Positions 1-5,941 are shown, counted from the stretch's first letter. The stretch: 17,333 bases of DNA from an uncultured Oscillospiraceae bacterium (GCA_905212515.1 CAJMEU010000048.1:1-17333), one strand, 5' to 3'. A program made the numbers and translations. Notes: generated from the sequence alone by a model not told the origin.

Positions 1-1325
1 TGGGCCACACCAACATCGGCGCGGGCCGCATCGTGTATCAGGAGCTGACCCGTATCACCAAATCTATCCAGGACGGGGATTTCTTTGAGAACGAGGCGCT
101 GAAAAGCGCCATGCTGGCCGCCAAAGACAGCGGCAAAGCCCTGCACCTGATGGGCCTGCTGTCCGACGGCGGCGTGCACAGCCACAACGGCCATCTGTAC
201 GGCCTTTTGGAAATGGCCAAGCGCCTGGGCCTTGCGGACGTGTATGTGCACGCCATCATGGACGGCCGCGACGTGCCGCCCGATTCCGGCAAGGGCTTCA
301 TTCAGGAATTGGAGGCCAAATGCGCCGAGATCGGCGTGGGCAGGATCGCCACTGTCACCGGCCGCTATTACGCCATGGACCGCGACAACCGCTGGGACCG
401 GGTGGAGAAGGCCTACAACGCCTTTGTCAAGGGCGAGGGCAACCACGGTGCGCCCGTGGAAGTGATGGAGAAGAGCTACGCCGACGGCGTGACCGACGAG
501 TTCGTGGTGCCAGCCGTGACCTGTGAGGGCGGCCGGGTTTCCGCGGGCGACAGCGTCATCTTCTTCAACTTCCGCCCGGACCGTGCCCGCGAGATCACCC
601 GCACCTTCGTGGATCCCGATTTCACCGGTTTTGCCCGGGACTTCTTCCCCCTGCATTACGTGTGCTTCACCCAGTACGACGTGACCATGCCCAATGTGGA
701 CGTGGCTTTCAAGCCCCAGTCTCTGACCAACGTGACGGGCGAATATCTGGCCAAAAACGGCAAGACCCAGCTGCGCATCGCCGAGACCGAGAAGTACGCC
801 CACGTGACCTTCTTCTTCAACGGCGGCGTGGAAGCGCCCTTTGAGGGCGAGGACCGCGCGCTCATCAACAGCCCCAAGGTGGCCACCTATGACCTCCAGC
901 CGGAGATGAGCGCCTACCTGGTGGCCGACGAGTGCGTCAACCGCATCGAGAGCGGCAAGTACGACGTGATCATCCTCAACTTCGCCAACTGCGACATGGT
1001 GGGCCACACCGGCGTATTCCAGGCCGCCGTAAAGGCCGTGGAGGCCGTGGACGCCTGCGCGGGCAAGGTGATCGACGCGGTGCTGGGCCAGGGCGGCGCG
1101 GTACTGCTGACGGCCGACCACGGCAACGCGGACAAAATGTATGACCCGGACCCCGAGCATCCCTTCACCGCCCACACCACCAATCCTGTGCCCTTCCTGG
1201 TGGCGGGCCTGGGCGACGTGAAGCTTCGCGCGGGCGGTGTGCTGGCGGACATCGCCCCCACCATGCTGAAGATCCTGGGCCTGCCCCAGCCCGCCGAGAT
1301 GACGGGCAAAAGCATCATCGAATAA
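1..1325 (+). CDS. gpmI: 2,3-bisphosphoglycerate-independent phosphoglycerate mutase, 5'-truncated by window
   Basis: Interconverts 3- and 2-phosphoglycerate in glycolysis/gluconeogenesis using two Mn ions and no 2,3-BPG cofactor; cytosolic. The frame is open from base 3 (GHTNIGAGR), so the 440 codons seen lack roughly 70 N-terminal residues of a ~510-residue family, including the catalytic serine. Seen in the fragment: the substrate-binding MDGRDVPPDSG near residue 86, GRYYAMDRDNRW near 120, FFNFRPDRARE near 187, and the metal ligands of the alkaline-phosphatase-like core: D331 and H335 (NCDMVGHTG), D372-H373 (TADHGN) and H391 (AHTTNP). The GTG at base 33 is internal, not a start. The stop is followed 15 bases later by a strong terminator, so this gene ends its transcription unit. 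Identification is secure. Confidence 0.97.
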   Translation, partial: GHTNIGAGRIVYQELTRITKSIQDGDFFENEALKSAMLAAKDSGKALHLMGLLSDGGVHSHNGHLYGLLEMAKRLGLADVYVHAIMDGRDVPPDSGKGFIQELEAKCAEIGVGRIATVTGRYYAMDRDNRWDRVEKAYNAFVKGEGNHGAPVEVMEKSYADGVTDEFVVPAVTCEGGRVSAGDSVIFFNFRPDRAREITRTFVDPDFTGFARDFFPLHYVCFTQYDVTMPNVDVAFKPQSLTNVTGEYLAKNGKTQLRIAETEKYAHVTFFFNGGVEAPFEGEDRALINSPKVATYDLQPEMSAYLVADECVNRIESGKYDVIILNFANCDMVGHTGVFQAAVKAVEAVDACAGKVIDAVLGQGGAVLLTADHGNADKMYDPDPEHPFTAHTTNPVPFLVAGLGDVKLRAGGVLADIAPTMLKILGLPQPAEMTGKSIIE

Positions 1326-1340
1326 CCGAACCTTGGCACA

Positions 1341-1374
1341 AGCGCGGGAGCCTGACGGGCCCCGCGCTTTTTTG
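1341..1374 (+). terminator. intrinsic terminator of gpmI
   Basis: 8-bp stem AGCGCGGG (1341-1348) with CCCGCGCT (1361-1368), extended inside by GCC/GGC around loop TGACG, followed by a six-T run at 1368-1373. Confidence 0.9.
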
Positions 1375-1377
1375 TTC

Positions 1378-1630
1378 CCTGTCCGGGCAGGGCCGCCTCC
1401 GGCGCGCCGCTCTGGCCGCGCCACCGCCCCGTGACGAACCTGCCCGCGCGCATTACCGCCGGGCGGGGCCGCTGCGGCCGCGTATTCCTGTGCTTTTCCG
1501 CGTGCCGCGCCCACTTCTCCTTCCCCCTCACGCTCCAGGTATGTCCCAGCCTTGCCAAGCACGTTGTCTTTCCGCGAAGCATGCCGGAATGGGCGGAAAG
1601 CTGTCAGAATAAGAAGAAAAGGCCAAACAA
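1378..1630. other. intergenic stretch without a supported gene
   Basis: About 250 bases between the gpmI terminator and the next promoter. The open frames here are low-complexity by-products of GC-rich DNA and lack a convincing ribosome binding site. Two hairpins can be seen: GGCGCG/CGCGCC at 1401-1422, and an 8-bp stem CTTTCCGC (1568-1575) with GCGGAAAG (1593-1600), 30 bases upstream of the -35 box. No function can be assigned; a small RNA or regulator site near the second hairpin is possible but unsupported. Confidence 0.5.
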
Positions 1631-1659
1631 TTGACAGCCGGTCCGGCATCAGATATACT
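1631..1659 (+). promoter_or_regulatory. sigma-A-type promoter for the DUF4190-like gene
   Basis: TTGACA (1631-1636), exactly 17 bases, then TATACT (1654-1659). The predicted start of transcription is near 1666, giving a leader of about 60 bases before the ATG at 1728. Confidence 0.85.
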
Positions 1660-1727
1660 ATAAATATTCCAGTCGTCTGATGATCTGCGGAGGGGCGGCT
1701 ATTTGATTTAAAGGGAGGGTATTTCTT

Positions 1728-2003
1728 ATGGAACCGAATACAACGAACAACGGCAAAGCCATCGCTTCGCTGGTGCTGGGCATCCTTTCCATCGTACTTG
1801 CTTTCCTGTACTGGTGGGCCGGTTTAATCGGCGGCATCGTGGGGCTTGTGCTGGGGGTGCAGGCCCGCAAGGAAAGCCCCAGCAGCCTGGCCACCGCAGG
1901 TTTTGTGTGCTCCATCATCGGCGTGGTGCTGTGCTGCCTGCTGCTGGCCTGCGCGATTTGCGCGCTGGGCACACTGGGCGCTATTGCCTCCAATATGGCC
2001 TGA
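1728..2003 (+). CDS. DUF4190-like small membrane protein
   Basis: 91 residues, start ATG supported by AAGGGAGG ending about 8 bases upstream. A short polar head (MEPNTTNNGK) is followed by a hydrophobic segment with GKAIASLVLGILSIVLAF, a turn with GLIGGIVGLVLGVQARKE, then a second long hydrophobic segment with cysteines (residues about 58-85). The alternation of 'SLVLGILSI' and 'GLVLGxxArK' is typical of DUF4190-domain proteins, tiny two- or three-TM proteins of unknown function common in Gram-positive bacteria, often with a Pro/Asn-rich N-terminus. It has its own promoter and a possible terminator downstream, so it is probably monocistronic. Family assignment is from recognised pattern only; no role is proposed. 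Confidence 0.8.
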   Translation: MEPNTTNNGKAIASLVLGILSIVLAFLYWWAGLIGGIVGLVLGVQARKESPSSLATAGFVCSIIGVVLCCLLLACAICALGTLGAIASNMA

Positions 2004-2027
2004 ATCATTTGGTTTCAACCAAACGGC

Positions 2028-2087
2028 GGCCCGGTCTCAAACGGTGCGGCGGTTCTTTCGCGCACGTTTGGCACCGGGCTGCTTTTC
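2028..2087 (+). terminator. probable terminator or structured leader between the DUF4190-like gene and the Lgt-like gene
   Basis: Long interrupted hairpin: GCCCGGT (2029-2035) with ACCGGGC (2073-2079), AAAC (2039-2042) with GTTT (2066-2069), and GTGCG (2044-2048) with CGCAC (2061-2065). It is followed by TGCTTTTC, a weak T run. It lies 26 bases after one stop and 37 bases before the next ribosome binding site. It could be a terminator for the upstream gene or leader structure of the downstream one. A small separate palindrome TTTGGTT-TC-AACCAAA sits at 2008-2023. Confidence 0.5.
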
Positions 2088-2123
2088 TGCATTCACCGCC
2101 TCAAAGGCTTGAAGGAGGCCTCT

Positions 2124-2897
2124 GTGTATCCGATTCTGTTTTCCGTCAACGGCTTCCCCATTTACAGCATCTGGCTGGCCAGCGTGGCCGGCCTGGGGGC
2201 CGTCTGCGCCTTTCTGTTGGCGCGCGGCCGGCGCTTTGGCATCAGCCGGGTGGATCTGACCAATGCGGCCGCCCTGGGGCTGGTGGGCGCCATCGCGGGC
2301 GGCAAGGCGCTGTATCTGGCTACGGCCCTGCCCATCCTGTGGGCCGCGCGAGATATTTTGGCCCGCGACACCGCCCTGCTGGCCCAGCTTCTCACCTCCG
2401 GCATGGTGTTCTACGGCGGCCTGTTCGGCTTCCTGCTGGCCGCCCAGTGGTATTGCCTCCGCTACCGTGTGCACGCCCGTGCCTTCTGGGATCTGACAGC
2501 GCCTGCCATTCCCCTGTTCCACGCCTTTGGGCGCGTGGGTTGTTTCCTCAACGGCTGCTGCCACGGCAGGGCGTGCCCCACCTTCGGCATTCCGTTCACC
2601 CAATCCCTGGGATCGGCAAACGGCATCCCCTATTTTCCCATCCAGTTGGCGGAGGCGGCCGGAAATCTGTTTTTGTTTGTCGTCCTGGCCCGCTTCGCCT
2701 GGCGGCATCCGGGCCAGGGGCGGACCCTTCCCGCCTATCTGGCCGCTTACGCACTGATGCGCTTCATTCTGGAGTTTTTCCGGGGCGACGCCGTGCGCGG
2801 CATCTGGCTGGGCCTGTCCACCTCCCAGTGGATTTCCTTGGCCATTCTGGCCGCGTTGGCTGTCCGCCGATGCCGGTCGGTACGCGAATGTGTTTGA
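2124..2897 (+). CDS. Lgt-family protein (prolipoprotein diacylglyceryl transferase-like), divergent active site
   Basis: A polytopic inner-membrane protein of 257 residues. The GTG at 2124 is chosen because AAGGAGG (2112-2118) lies 5 bases upstream; the earlier in-frame TTG at 2109 precedes that site. The family transfers diacylglycerol from phosphatidylglycerol to the lipobox cysteine of prelipoproteins. Family marks: the signature GRVGCFLNGCCHG (about 136-148), RFILEFFRGD (213-222) and STSQW (232-236) near the C-terminus. Against the E. coli Lgt signature (GRxGNFxNGExxG), the asparagine after GR-x-G is Cys, the Glu-x pair is Cys-Cys, and the usual SFHGG motif is VFYGG (96-99), so the family's essential histidine is replaced by Tyr. 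This 'GCC' variant exists in other Firmicutes, often annotated as Lgt. True Lgt activity is therefore uncertain; family membership is firm. No clear promoter of its own was seen. Confidence 0.85.
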   Translation: MYPILFSVNGFPIYSIWLASVAGLGAVCAFLLARGRRFGISRVDLTNAAALGLVGAIAGGKALYLATALPILWAARDILARDTALLAQLLTSGMVFYGGLFGFLLAAQWYCLRYRVHARAFWDLTAPAIPLFHAFGRVGCFLNGCCHGRACPTFGIPFTQSLGSANGIPYFPIQLAEAAGNLFLFVVLARFAWRHPGQGRTLPAYLAAYALMRFILEFFRGDAVRGIWLGLSTSQWISLAILAALAVRRCRSVRECV

Positions 2898-2932
2898 GCA
2901 CCCCTGCGGCGGAAAGGCGCAGGGGTGCTTTT
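2898..2932 (+). terminator. intrinsic terminator of the Lgt-like gene
   Basis: Perfect 11-bp stem GCACCCCTGCG (2898-2908) with CGCAGGGGTGC (2918-2928), loop GCGGAAAGG, then TTTT. The stem begins at the base immediately after the stop codon. Confidence 0.93.
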
Positions 2933-2959
2933 CTCCGTCCATCCTGCCGGGCCATTTTT

Positions 2960-3022
2960 TGCAAAGTATACTTGACAAATTATGCAAAGCATACTATACT
3001 AAAAATGCAAAGCAAGCTTTGC
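2960..3022. promoter_or_regulatory. three-fold operator array with 23-bp period
   Basis: Three copies of TGCAAAG-Y-A-N-R-C-T begin at 2960, 2983 and 3006, exactly 23 bp apart. Each centres on a palindrome-like core AAGYAWRCTT: AAGTATACTT (2964-2973) is a perfect palindrome, and the third copy extends to GCAAAGC-AA-GCTTTGC (3007-3022). The copies overlap the -35 box, the -10 box and the start of transcription respectively. The most likely reader is the XRE repressor encoded just downstream, acting as an autoregulator (inference). Confidence 0.75.
2972..3000 (+). promoter_or_regulatory. promoter of the XRE regulator/membrane protein unit
   Basis: Consensus TTGACA (2972-2977), 17 bases, TATACT (2995-3000). 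Start of transcription expected near 3007, with a leader of about 30 bases. The promoter is embedded in a repeat array (see the separate entry), as expected for strong repression. Confidence 0.9.
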
Positions 3023-3038
3023 CAAAGGAGGCGATGTC

Positions 3039-3236
3039 ATGCGGACCAACCTGCCTGCGCTGCGCAAGGAGCGCAGGATCAGCCAGGAAGAACTGGCCCG
3101 GGCCGTGGGCGTGACGCGGCAGACCATCACGTCCATCGAAGTGGGCAAATACACCGCCAGCCTGCCGCTGGCTTATAAGATCGCCCGCTATTTCGGTAAA
3201 CCCATCGAAGAAGTGTTTATTTTGGAGGAGGCATAA
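3039..3236 (+). CDS. XRE-family (Cro/cI-type) transcriptional regulator, minimal form
   Basis: 65 residues, essentially a single helix-turn-helix domain: QEELARAVGVTRQTITSIEVGKY (helices 2-3, about residues 16-38), followed by LAYKIARYFGKPIEEVF. This is the standard layout of the YozG-like mini-repressors found in Firmicutes and archaea. The ATG at 3039 has AAAGGAGG 7 bases upstream. It is the first gene of a two-gene unit; the stop is 3 bases before the next ATG, and the ribosome binding site of the next gene lies inside its last codons (TTGGAGGAGG). It probably binds the repeated operators in its own promoter. In known examples, such small repressors sit beside a membrane protein that may sense a signal or be the regulated effector; which applies here is unknown. 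Confidence 0.93.
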   Translation: MRTNLPALRKERRISQEELARAVGVTRQTITSIEVGKYTASLPLAYKIARYFGKPIEEVFILEEA

Positions 3237-3239
3237 GCC

Positions 3240-3668
3240 ATGGAGGCATTCCGTAAAAAGATCCAGCGGCGTTCCAATTTGTGCCGCGCTTATATCATCC
3301 TGTGCGCCCTGTTGATGGCGGCAGGCGTTCTGCGCCAGCCCACTCCCAGCAATTACATCGAGTTCCAGCGCGGCCTGATGGTGGGGATGGAGATCGTGCT
3401 GCTGTTCTACTGGGCGCGCATTTACCGCACCCTGAAGGACGAGGAAAAATTACAGGAGGCCTACCGCAGGGACCAGGACGAACGGGAGCGTTTCCTGTGG
3501 AGCGAGGCCGCCCGCATCGGCGTGTGGGGCACCTTCGGCGTGCTGGTCCTGGCCGGCGTGGTGGTGATGTATTTCTCCCCTGCCGTGGCTGCCACGCTGA
3601 TCGGCTGCGGCTGCCTTCCCGTGCTGCTGACCAAGCTGTCGCGCCTGGTGCTGCTGAAAAAATATTGA
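3240..3668 (+). CDS. four-TM membrane protein paired with the XRE regulator, function unknown
   Basis: 142 residues, translationally coupled to the repressor gene (3-base gap, GGAGGAGG inside the upstream 3' end). Predicted hydrophobic segments at about 17-32, 45-62, 94-112 and 115-133. Between TM2 and TM3 lies a charged cytoplasmic hairpin, RTLKDEEKLQEAYRRDQDER (about 62-82), a pattern commonly seen in the uncharacterised membrane partners of small XRE repressors in Clostridia: 'alkDEeklke...DER'. No catalytic motif is visible. Function unknown; possibilities are a membrane signal receptor for the repressor or a stress-related membrane protein. The confidence applies to its being a real gene. 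Confidence 0.88.
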   Translation: MEAFRKKIQRRSNLCRAYIILCALLMAAGVLRQPTPSNYIEFQRGLMVGMEIVLLFYWARIYRTLKDEEKLQEAYRRDQDERERFLWSEAARIGVWGTFGVLVLAGVVVMYFSPAVAATLIGCGCLPVLLTKLSRLVLLKKY

Positions 3669-3721
3669 GCGGCGCGAAAAGCAGCCCTGTGCCGCACCGC
3701 AAAGGCGGCGGCGGCGCGCCG

Positions 3722-3757
3722 AAAGCCCGGCGATCCCAGGGATCGCCGGGCTTTTTT
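3722..3757 (+). terminator. intrinsic terminator after the XRE/membrane protein unit
   Basis: Perfect 12-bp stem GCCCGGCGATCC (3725-3736) with GGATCGCCGGGC (3740-3751), extended by AAA/TTT, tight loop, then TTTTTT (3752-3757). It lies between convergent genes and may also stop the minus-strand epimerase transcript, although the T run on that strand is only three bases. Confidence 0.93.
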
Positions 3758-3808
3758 ATGTGCGCCGGGCAGCAGGGCCGGCAGTTCTTGCGTGGGGGCG
3801 CCTTTCTG

Positions 3809-4840
3809 TCATCCCGCCGCCTTGGCCTCAGGGCGGCTTTTCTGCACCTGGGACGCGGGGCAGACTGCTTCCGGCGCCAGCATATCGCGCAGGGTCTCCC
3901 GCAGGTCACGGGGCATATAGCCCAACTCCCGCGTGGCCTTGTCATGGGAGAACTTGTCGTTGGTGTTCAGCGTATACAGGGAATACTTGGTGTACAGCGG
4001 CCGGTGCTTGGTGAGGCGGGCGTGCAGGCGGATAAAGGGCAGCGCCGCTTTGGCCATCCAGGTGGGGATCAGGATCGCCGGTCGCACGCCGGTGACGGCG
4101 CGCACCATGCGCAGCACCTGGCGCACCTCATAATGGCGGTTGGAGAGGATGTAGCACTCCCCCGTCCGCCCCTTTTCCAGCGCGCGCAGACAGCCGTCGG
4201 CCACGTCGCGCACGTCCACGAAATCGTAGCCGCCCTTCACGCAGGCGGGCAAGCGCCCGGCCGCATAGTCGTTCACCATCTGCACCAGATGGTTGTGCGA
4301 GCGGTCGTAAGGCCCCAAAATGCCCGAGGGATGCACGACCACGGCGTCCAGGCCTTTCGCCGCCGCGTCCAGCACCAACTGGGTGGCTTGGGCTTTCGTT
4401 TTGGCATAGCCCCCCTTCACCTGATCGGGCGAGAAATGGTCCACCTCGCCCAGCACCTGATCCGGGTGGCCCTCGGGGATGGCGTGGACGGAACTGACGT
4501 ACAGCAGACGCTTTACCTTATATTCGCCGCACAGTGCCAGCACGTTGGCCGTGCCGCCCACATTGACGGCCTGGATCTGGGGGGACACACTGTCCGCGAT
4601 GTCAATGATGCCCGCGGTGTGCAGCACGTACAACTCTTTATCCCGCGCGCCTTCGAACAAGGGGCGCAGAGAGTCTTTTTCCCGCAAGTCCCCCACGATG
4701 TAGGCAACGGTGGGATAAGCGTCCCCCTTTTCCCCGGGCAGAAGAAGGCCGCGCACCTCTTCCCCCTTGGCCGCCAGCATGCGCACCAGTGTATTGCCCA
4801 AATGGCCGGCGGCACCTGTCACCACATACAATTTTTCCAT
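3809..4840 (-). CDS. NAD(P)-dependent epimerase/dehydratase family protein (extended SDR)
   Basis: 343 residues from the ATG at 4840, preferred because AAGGAG lies 8 bases upstream; the in-frame GTG three codons earlier overlaps that site. Rossmann nucleotide-binding motif TGAAGHLG (8-15), then VGDL (acidic NAD-pocket region), HTAG (about 74-77), the catalytic serine in YVSSVHA (about 114-120), the YxxxK pair Y145/K149 in GGYAKTKAQ, and HPSGILGP (170-177): all hallmarks of extended short-chain dehydrogenases. Substrate cannot be told from sequence; the family covers nucleotide-sugar epimerases, dihydroflavonol-reductase-like and 3-beta-HSD-like enzymes. It is divergent from a TetR-family regulator with a shared palindrome, so it is probably that regulator's target and may act on a foreign or signalling carbonyl compound (inference). 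The last ~20 residues are polar and unlike the core. Confidence 0.92.
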   Translation of the reverse strand: MEKLYVVTGAAGHLGNTLVRMLAAKGEEVRGLLLPGEKGDAYPTVAYIVGDLREKDSLRPLFEGARDKELYVLHTAGIIDIADSVSPQIQAVNVGGTANVLALCGEYKVKRLLYVSSVHAIPEGHPDQVLGEVDHFSPDQVKGGYAKTKAQATQLVLDAAAKGLDAVVVHPSGILGPYDRSHNHLVQMVNDYAAGRLPACVKGGYDFVDVRDVADGCLRALEKGRTGECYILSNRHYEVRQVLRMVRAVTGVRPAILIPTWMAKAALPFIRLHARLTKHRPLYTKYSLYTLNTNDKFSHDKATRELGYMPRDLRETLRDMLAPEAVCPASQVQKSRPEAKAAG

Positions 4841-4860
4841 TACAATCACTCCTTAGTTAT

Positions 4861-4879
4861 AAACAACACGCTGTTGTTT
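4861..4879. promoter_or_regulatory. 19-bp palindromic operator, probable TetR-family binding site
   Basis: Perfect inverted repeat AAACAACA-CGC-TGTTGTTT. It covers the plus-strand -35 region (TTGTTT, 4874-4879) and lies just downstream of the predicted minus-strand start, so binding could block both divergent genes. The assignment to the TetR regulator at 5024 is inference from position and geometry. Confidence 0.7.
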
Positions 4880-4902
4880 TTTCCTTTCAAGTGTATTATA
4901 AT
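4874..4902 (+). promoter_or_regulatory. predicted promoter of the TetR-family gene
   Basis: TTGTTT (4874-4879), 17 bases, perfect TATAAT (4897-4902). It implies a leader of about 115 bases containing two strong hairpins before the ATG at 5024. Confidence 0.65.
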
Positions 4903-4924
4903 GGGACAAAAGCCGTCCTGTCCA
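4895..4924 (-). promoter_or_regulatory. predicted promoter of the epimerase/dehydratase gene
   Basis: On the minus strand TGGACA (4924-4919), 18 bases, perfect TATAAT (4900-4895). The two divergent promoters share the self-complementary ATTATAAT, so RNA polymerase binding to one excludes the other. Confidence 0.65.
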
Positions 4925-4930
4925 CCTGCA

Positions 4931-4984
4931 AACAGGCCGCGTTTGGCCTGTTGCCCGACAAACCCGACAGCGGCTGTCGGGCAA
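4931..4984 (+). promoter_or_regulatory. tandem hairpins in the TetR gene leader
   Basis: First hairpin: AACAGGCC (4931-4938), loop GCGTTT, GGCCTGTT (4945-4952), perfect 8 bp. Second: CCCGACAGC-G-GCTGTCGGG (4963-4981), a 19-bp palindrome. An alternative stem pairs TTGCCCGACA (4951-4960) with TGTCGGGCAA (4975-4984), which would break both simpler hairpins. No T run follows, so they are not plain terminators; either extra DNA operators or RNA structure would fit. Confidence 0.55.
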
Positions 4985-5023
4985 GAGGCGTTCTTCACAA
5001 AAAGTTTACAAGGAGACCTTGTG

Positions 5024-5608
5024 ATGCAGAAAAAAGCAAGCGACCACCGCGCCCGGGTGACGCGGCTGCTGATCCGCAAGGCGTTTGCGCAGCTATTGCG
5101 CCAAAAGCCTATCCAGGCCATCTCCGTGCGGGAACTGTGCGCCCTGGCGGGCATCAACCGCAGTACGTTCTACGCCCATTATACGGACTTGTACGCCCTT
5201 TTGGCAGACCTGGAGGACGAGATGCTGGAGGACTTCAAACAATCGCTGGAGCCCTTGCTGAGCGCGGCCGGAGAGGGCCTGACGCCCCTGAAGGCCACCA
5301 CCGGCGTGATGCGCTGCCTTCAGGACAATATGGACCTGTGCGCGGTGATGCTGGGCCCCTACGGCGACAAGGAGTTCACGGCCAAAGTCATCGACATCGG
5401 GCGCGAGCGCTGCATCGAAACGTACGCCGCCTTCTTTCCCGCCGCCAGCCACCGGGAGCTGGAGTTCTTCTATATTTTCGTCAGCGCGGGCTGCATCGCC
5501 CTGCTGGAAAAATGGCTGGCCGACGGCATGAGCCTCAGCGTGGAGGAATTGGCGCAGACCGCCGAGGGCATCATGATGCAGGGCGTGGGTTTTCTGCGCA
5601 AAGCGTGA
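5024..5608 (+). CDS. TetR/AcrR-family transcriptional regulator
   Basis: 194 residues. ATG at 5024 with AAGGAGA 7 bases upstream; an adjacent in-frame GTG at 5021 would leave only 4 bases. The N-terminal helix-turn-helix spans about residues 12-55 (ISVRELCALAGINRSTFYAHYTDLYALL), the form with 'INRsTFYaHY' typical of the clostridial regulators carrying the TetR C-terminal domain also found in DhaS-like proteins. The C-terminal ligand/dimer domain follows, with a helix-rich region to GFLRKA. Divergent from the SDR gene; autoregulation and control of that gene through the intergenic palindrome are likely. The inducer is unknown. Its 3' end faces the large palindromic element. Confidence 0.93.
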   Translation: MQKKASDHRARVTRLLIRKAFAQLLRQKPIQAISVRELCALAGINRSTFYAHYTDLYALLADLEDEMLEDFKQSLEPLLSAAGEGLTPLKATTGVMRCLQDNMDLCAVMLGPYGDKEFTAKVIDIGRERCIETYAAFFPAASHRELEFFYIFVSAGCIALLEKWLADGMSLSVEELAQTAEGIMMQGVGFLRKA

Positions 5609-5624
5609 GGCGCCTGAAAAGTGA

Positions 5625-5940
5625 AACAAGGTCGGCTCCTTTAGGCGTGTTGCCGCAAGAAAGCATCGCCTCTGGAAGGGCAATTTTCGCGCATAGCGGC
5701 GTCAAATTCGCTTGACAACCACAAAGGGTGCCTGCGCGAATTTTCCTGGCTCTGCATCAAAAATTGCCTTTCCAGAGGTGTTTCGCAGTTTTGGCCCGGC
5801 AGTTTTGGATGGATAGGGTACGAAAAAAGCTCGGTAATCCTGACGGATTGCCGAGCTTTTTGAATACGCTAGACGCCAAAACCGTCAGCCAAAACCGATG
5901 TTTTCTTACGTCAACACGCCTTTGAGAGCCGGCCTTTGTT
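5625..5940. repeat. 316-bp nested inverted-repeat element (three-way junction)
   Basis: Fills the whole gap between convergent genes. Outer arms 5625-5668 and 5896-5940 are about four-fifths complementary (for example AGGCGTGTTG on the left, CAACACGCCT on the right). Directly inside the left arm, 5669-5687 pairs with 5760-5778 at 18 of 19 positions plus one G-T pair, continued by AAATTCGC (5704-5711) with GCGAATTT (5736-5743). Directly inside the right arm, GTTTTGGC (5788-5795) pairs with GCCAAAAC (5888-5895) and GTTTTGG (5802-5808) with CCAAAAC (5876-5882), enclosing a terminator hairpin. The three helices abut with linkers of 0, 9 and 0 bases. No ORF is supported. It could be a MITE-like mobile palindrome or a structured RNA. 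Confidence 0.75.
5823..5861. terminator. bidirectional terminator hairpin inside the palindromic element
   Basis: AAAAGCTCGGTAATCC (5825-5840) pairs with GGATTGCCGAGCTTTT (5845-5860), with one T-G wobble and loop TGAC. It has six A's on the left and five T's on the right, so it can end transcripts from both the TetR gene (plus) and the methyltransferase gene (minus). Confidence 0.88.
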
Positions 5941-5941
5941 T

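Noticed and set aside
914..1582. 222-codon minus-strand open frame over the gpmI 3' end
   Set aside because: Crosses the gpmI terminator and lies antisense to its metal-binding motifs; the product is Arg/Pro/Ser-rich and featureless.
1431..1634. 67-codon plus-strand open frame in the first intergenic gap
   Set aside because: No usable ribosome binding site, unlikely composition, and it ends inside the next promoter's -35 box.
2037..2987. 316-codon minus-strand open frame opposite the Lgt-like gene
   Set aside because: Gln/Gly/Ala-rich product typical of antisense frames in GC-rich genes, and it runs across a clear plus-strand terminator and promoter.
3281..5608. 775-codon plus-strand open frame
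   Set aside because: Most of it is antisense to the well-supported SDR gene; only the part from 5024 onwards, with its own ribosome binding site, is the real TetR gene.
5712..5717. TTGACA-like box inside the palindromic element as a promoter
   Set aside because: No -10 box at 16-18 bases (the position reads CGCGAA), and the box lies in a hairpin loop of the element.
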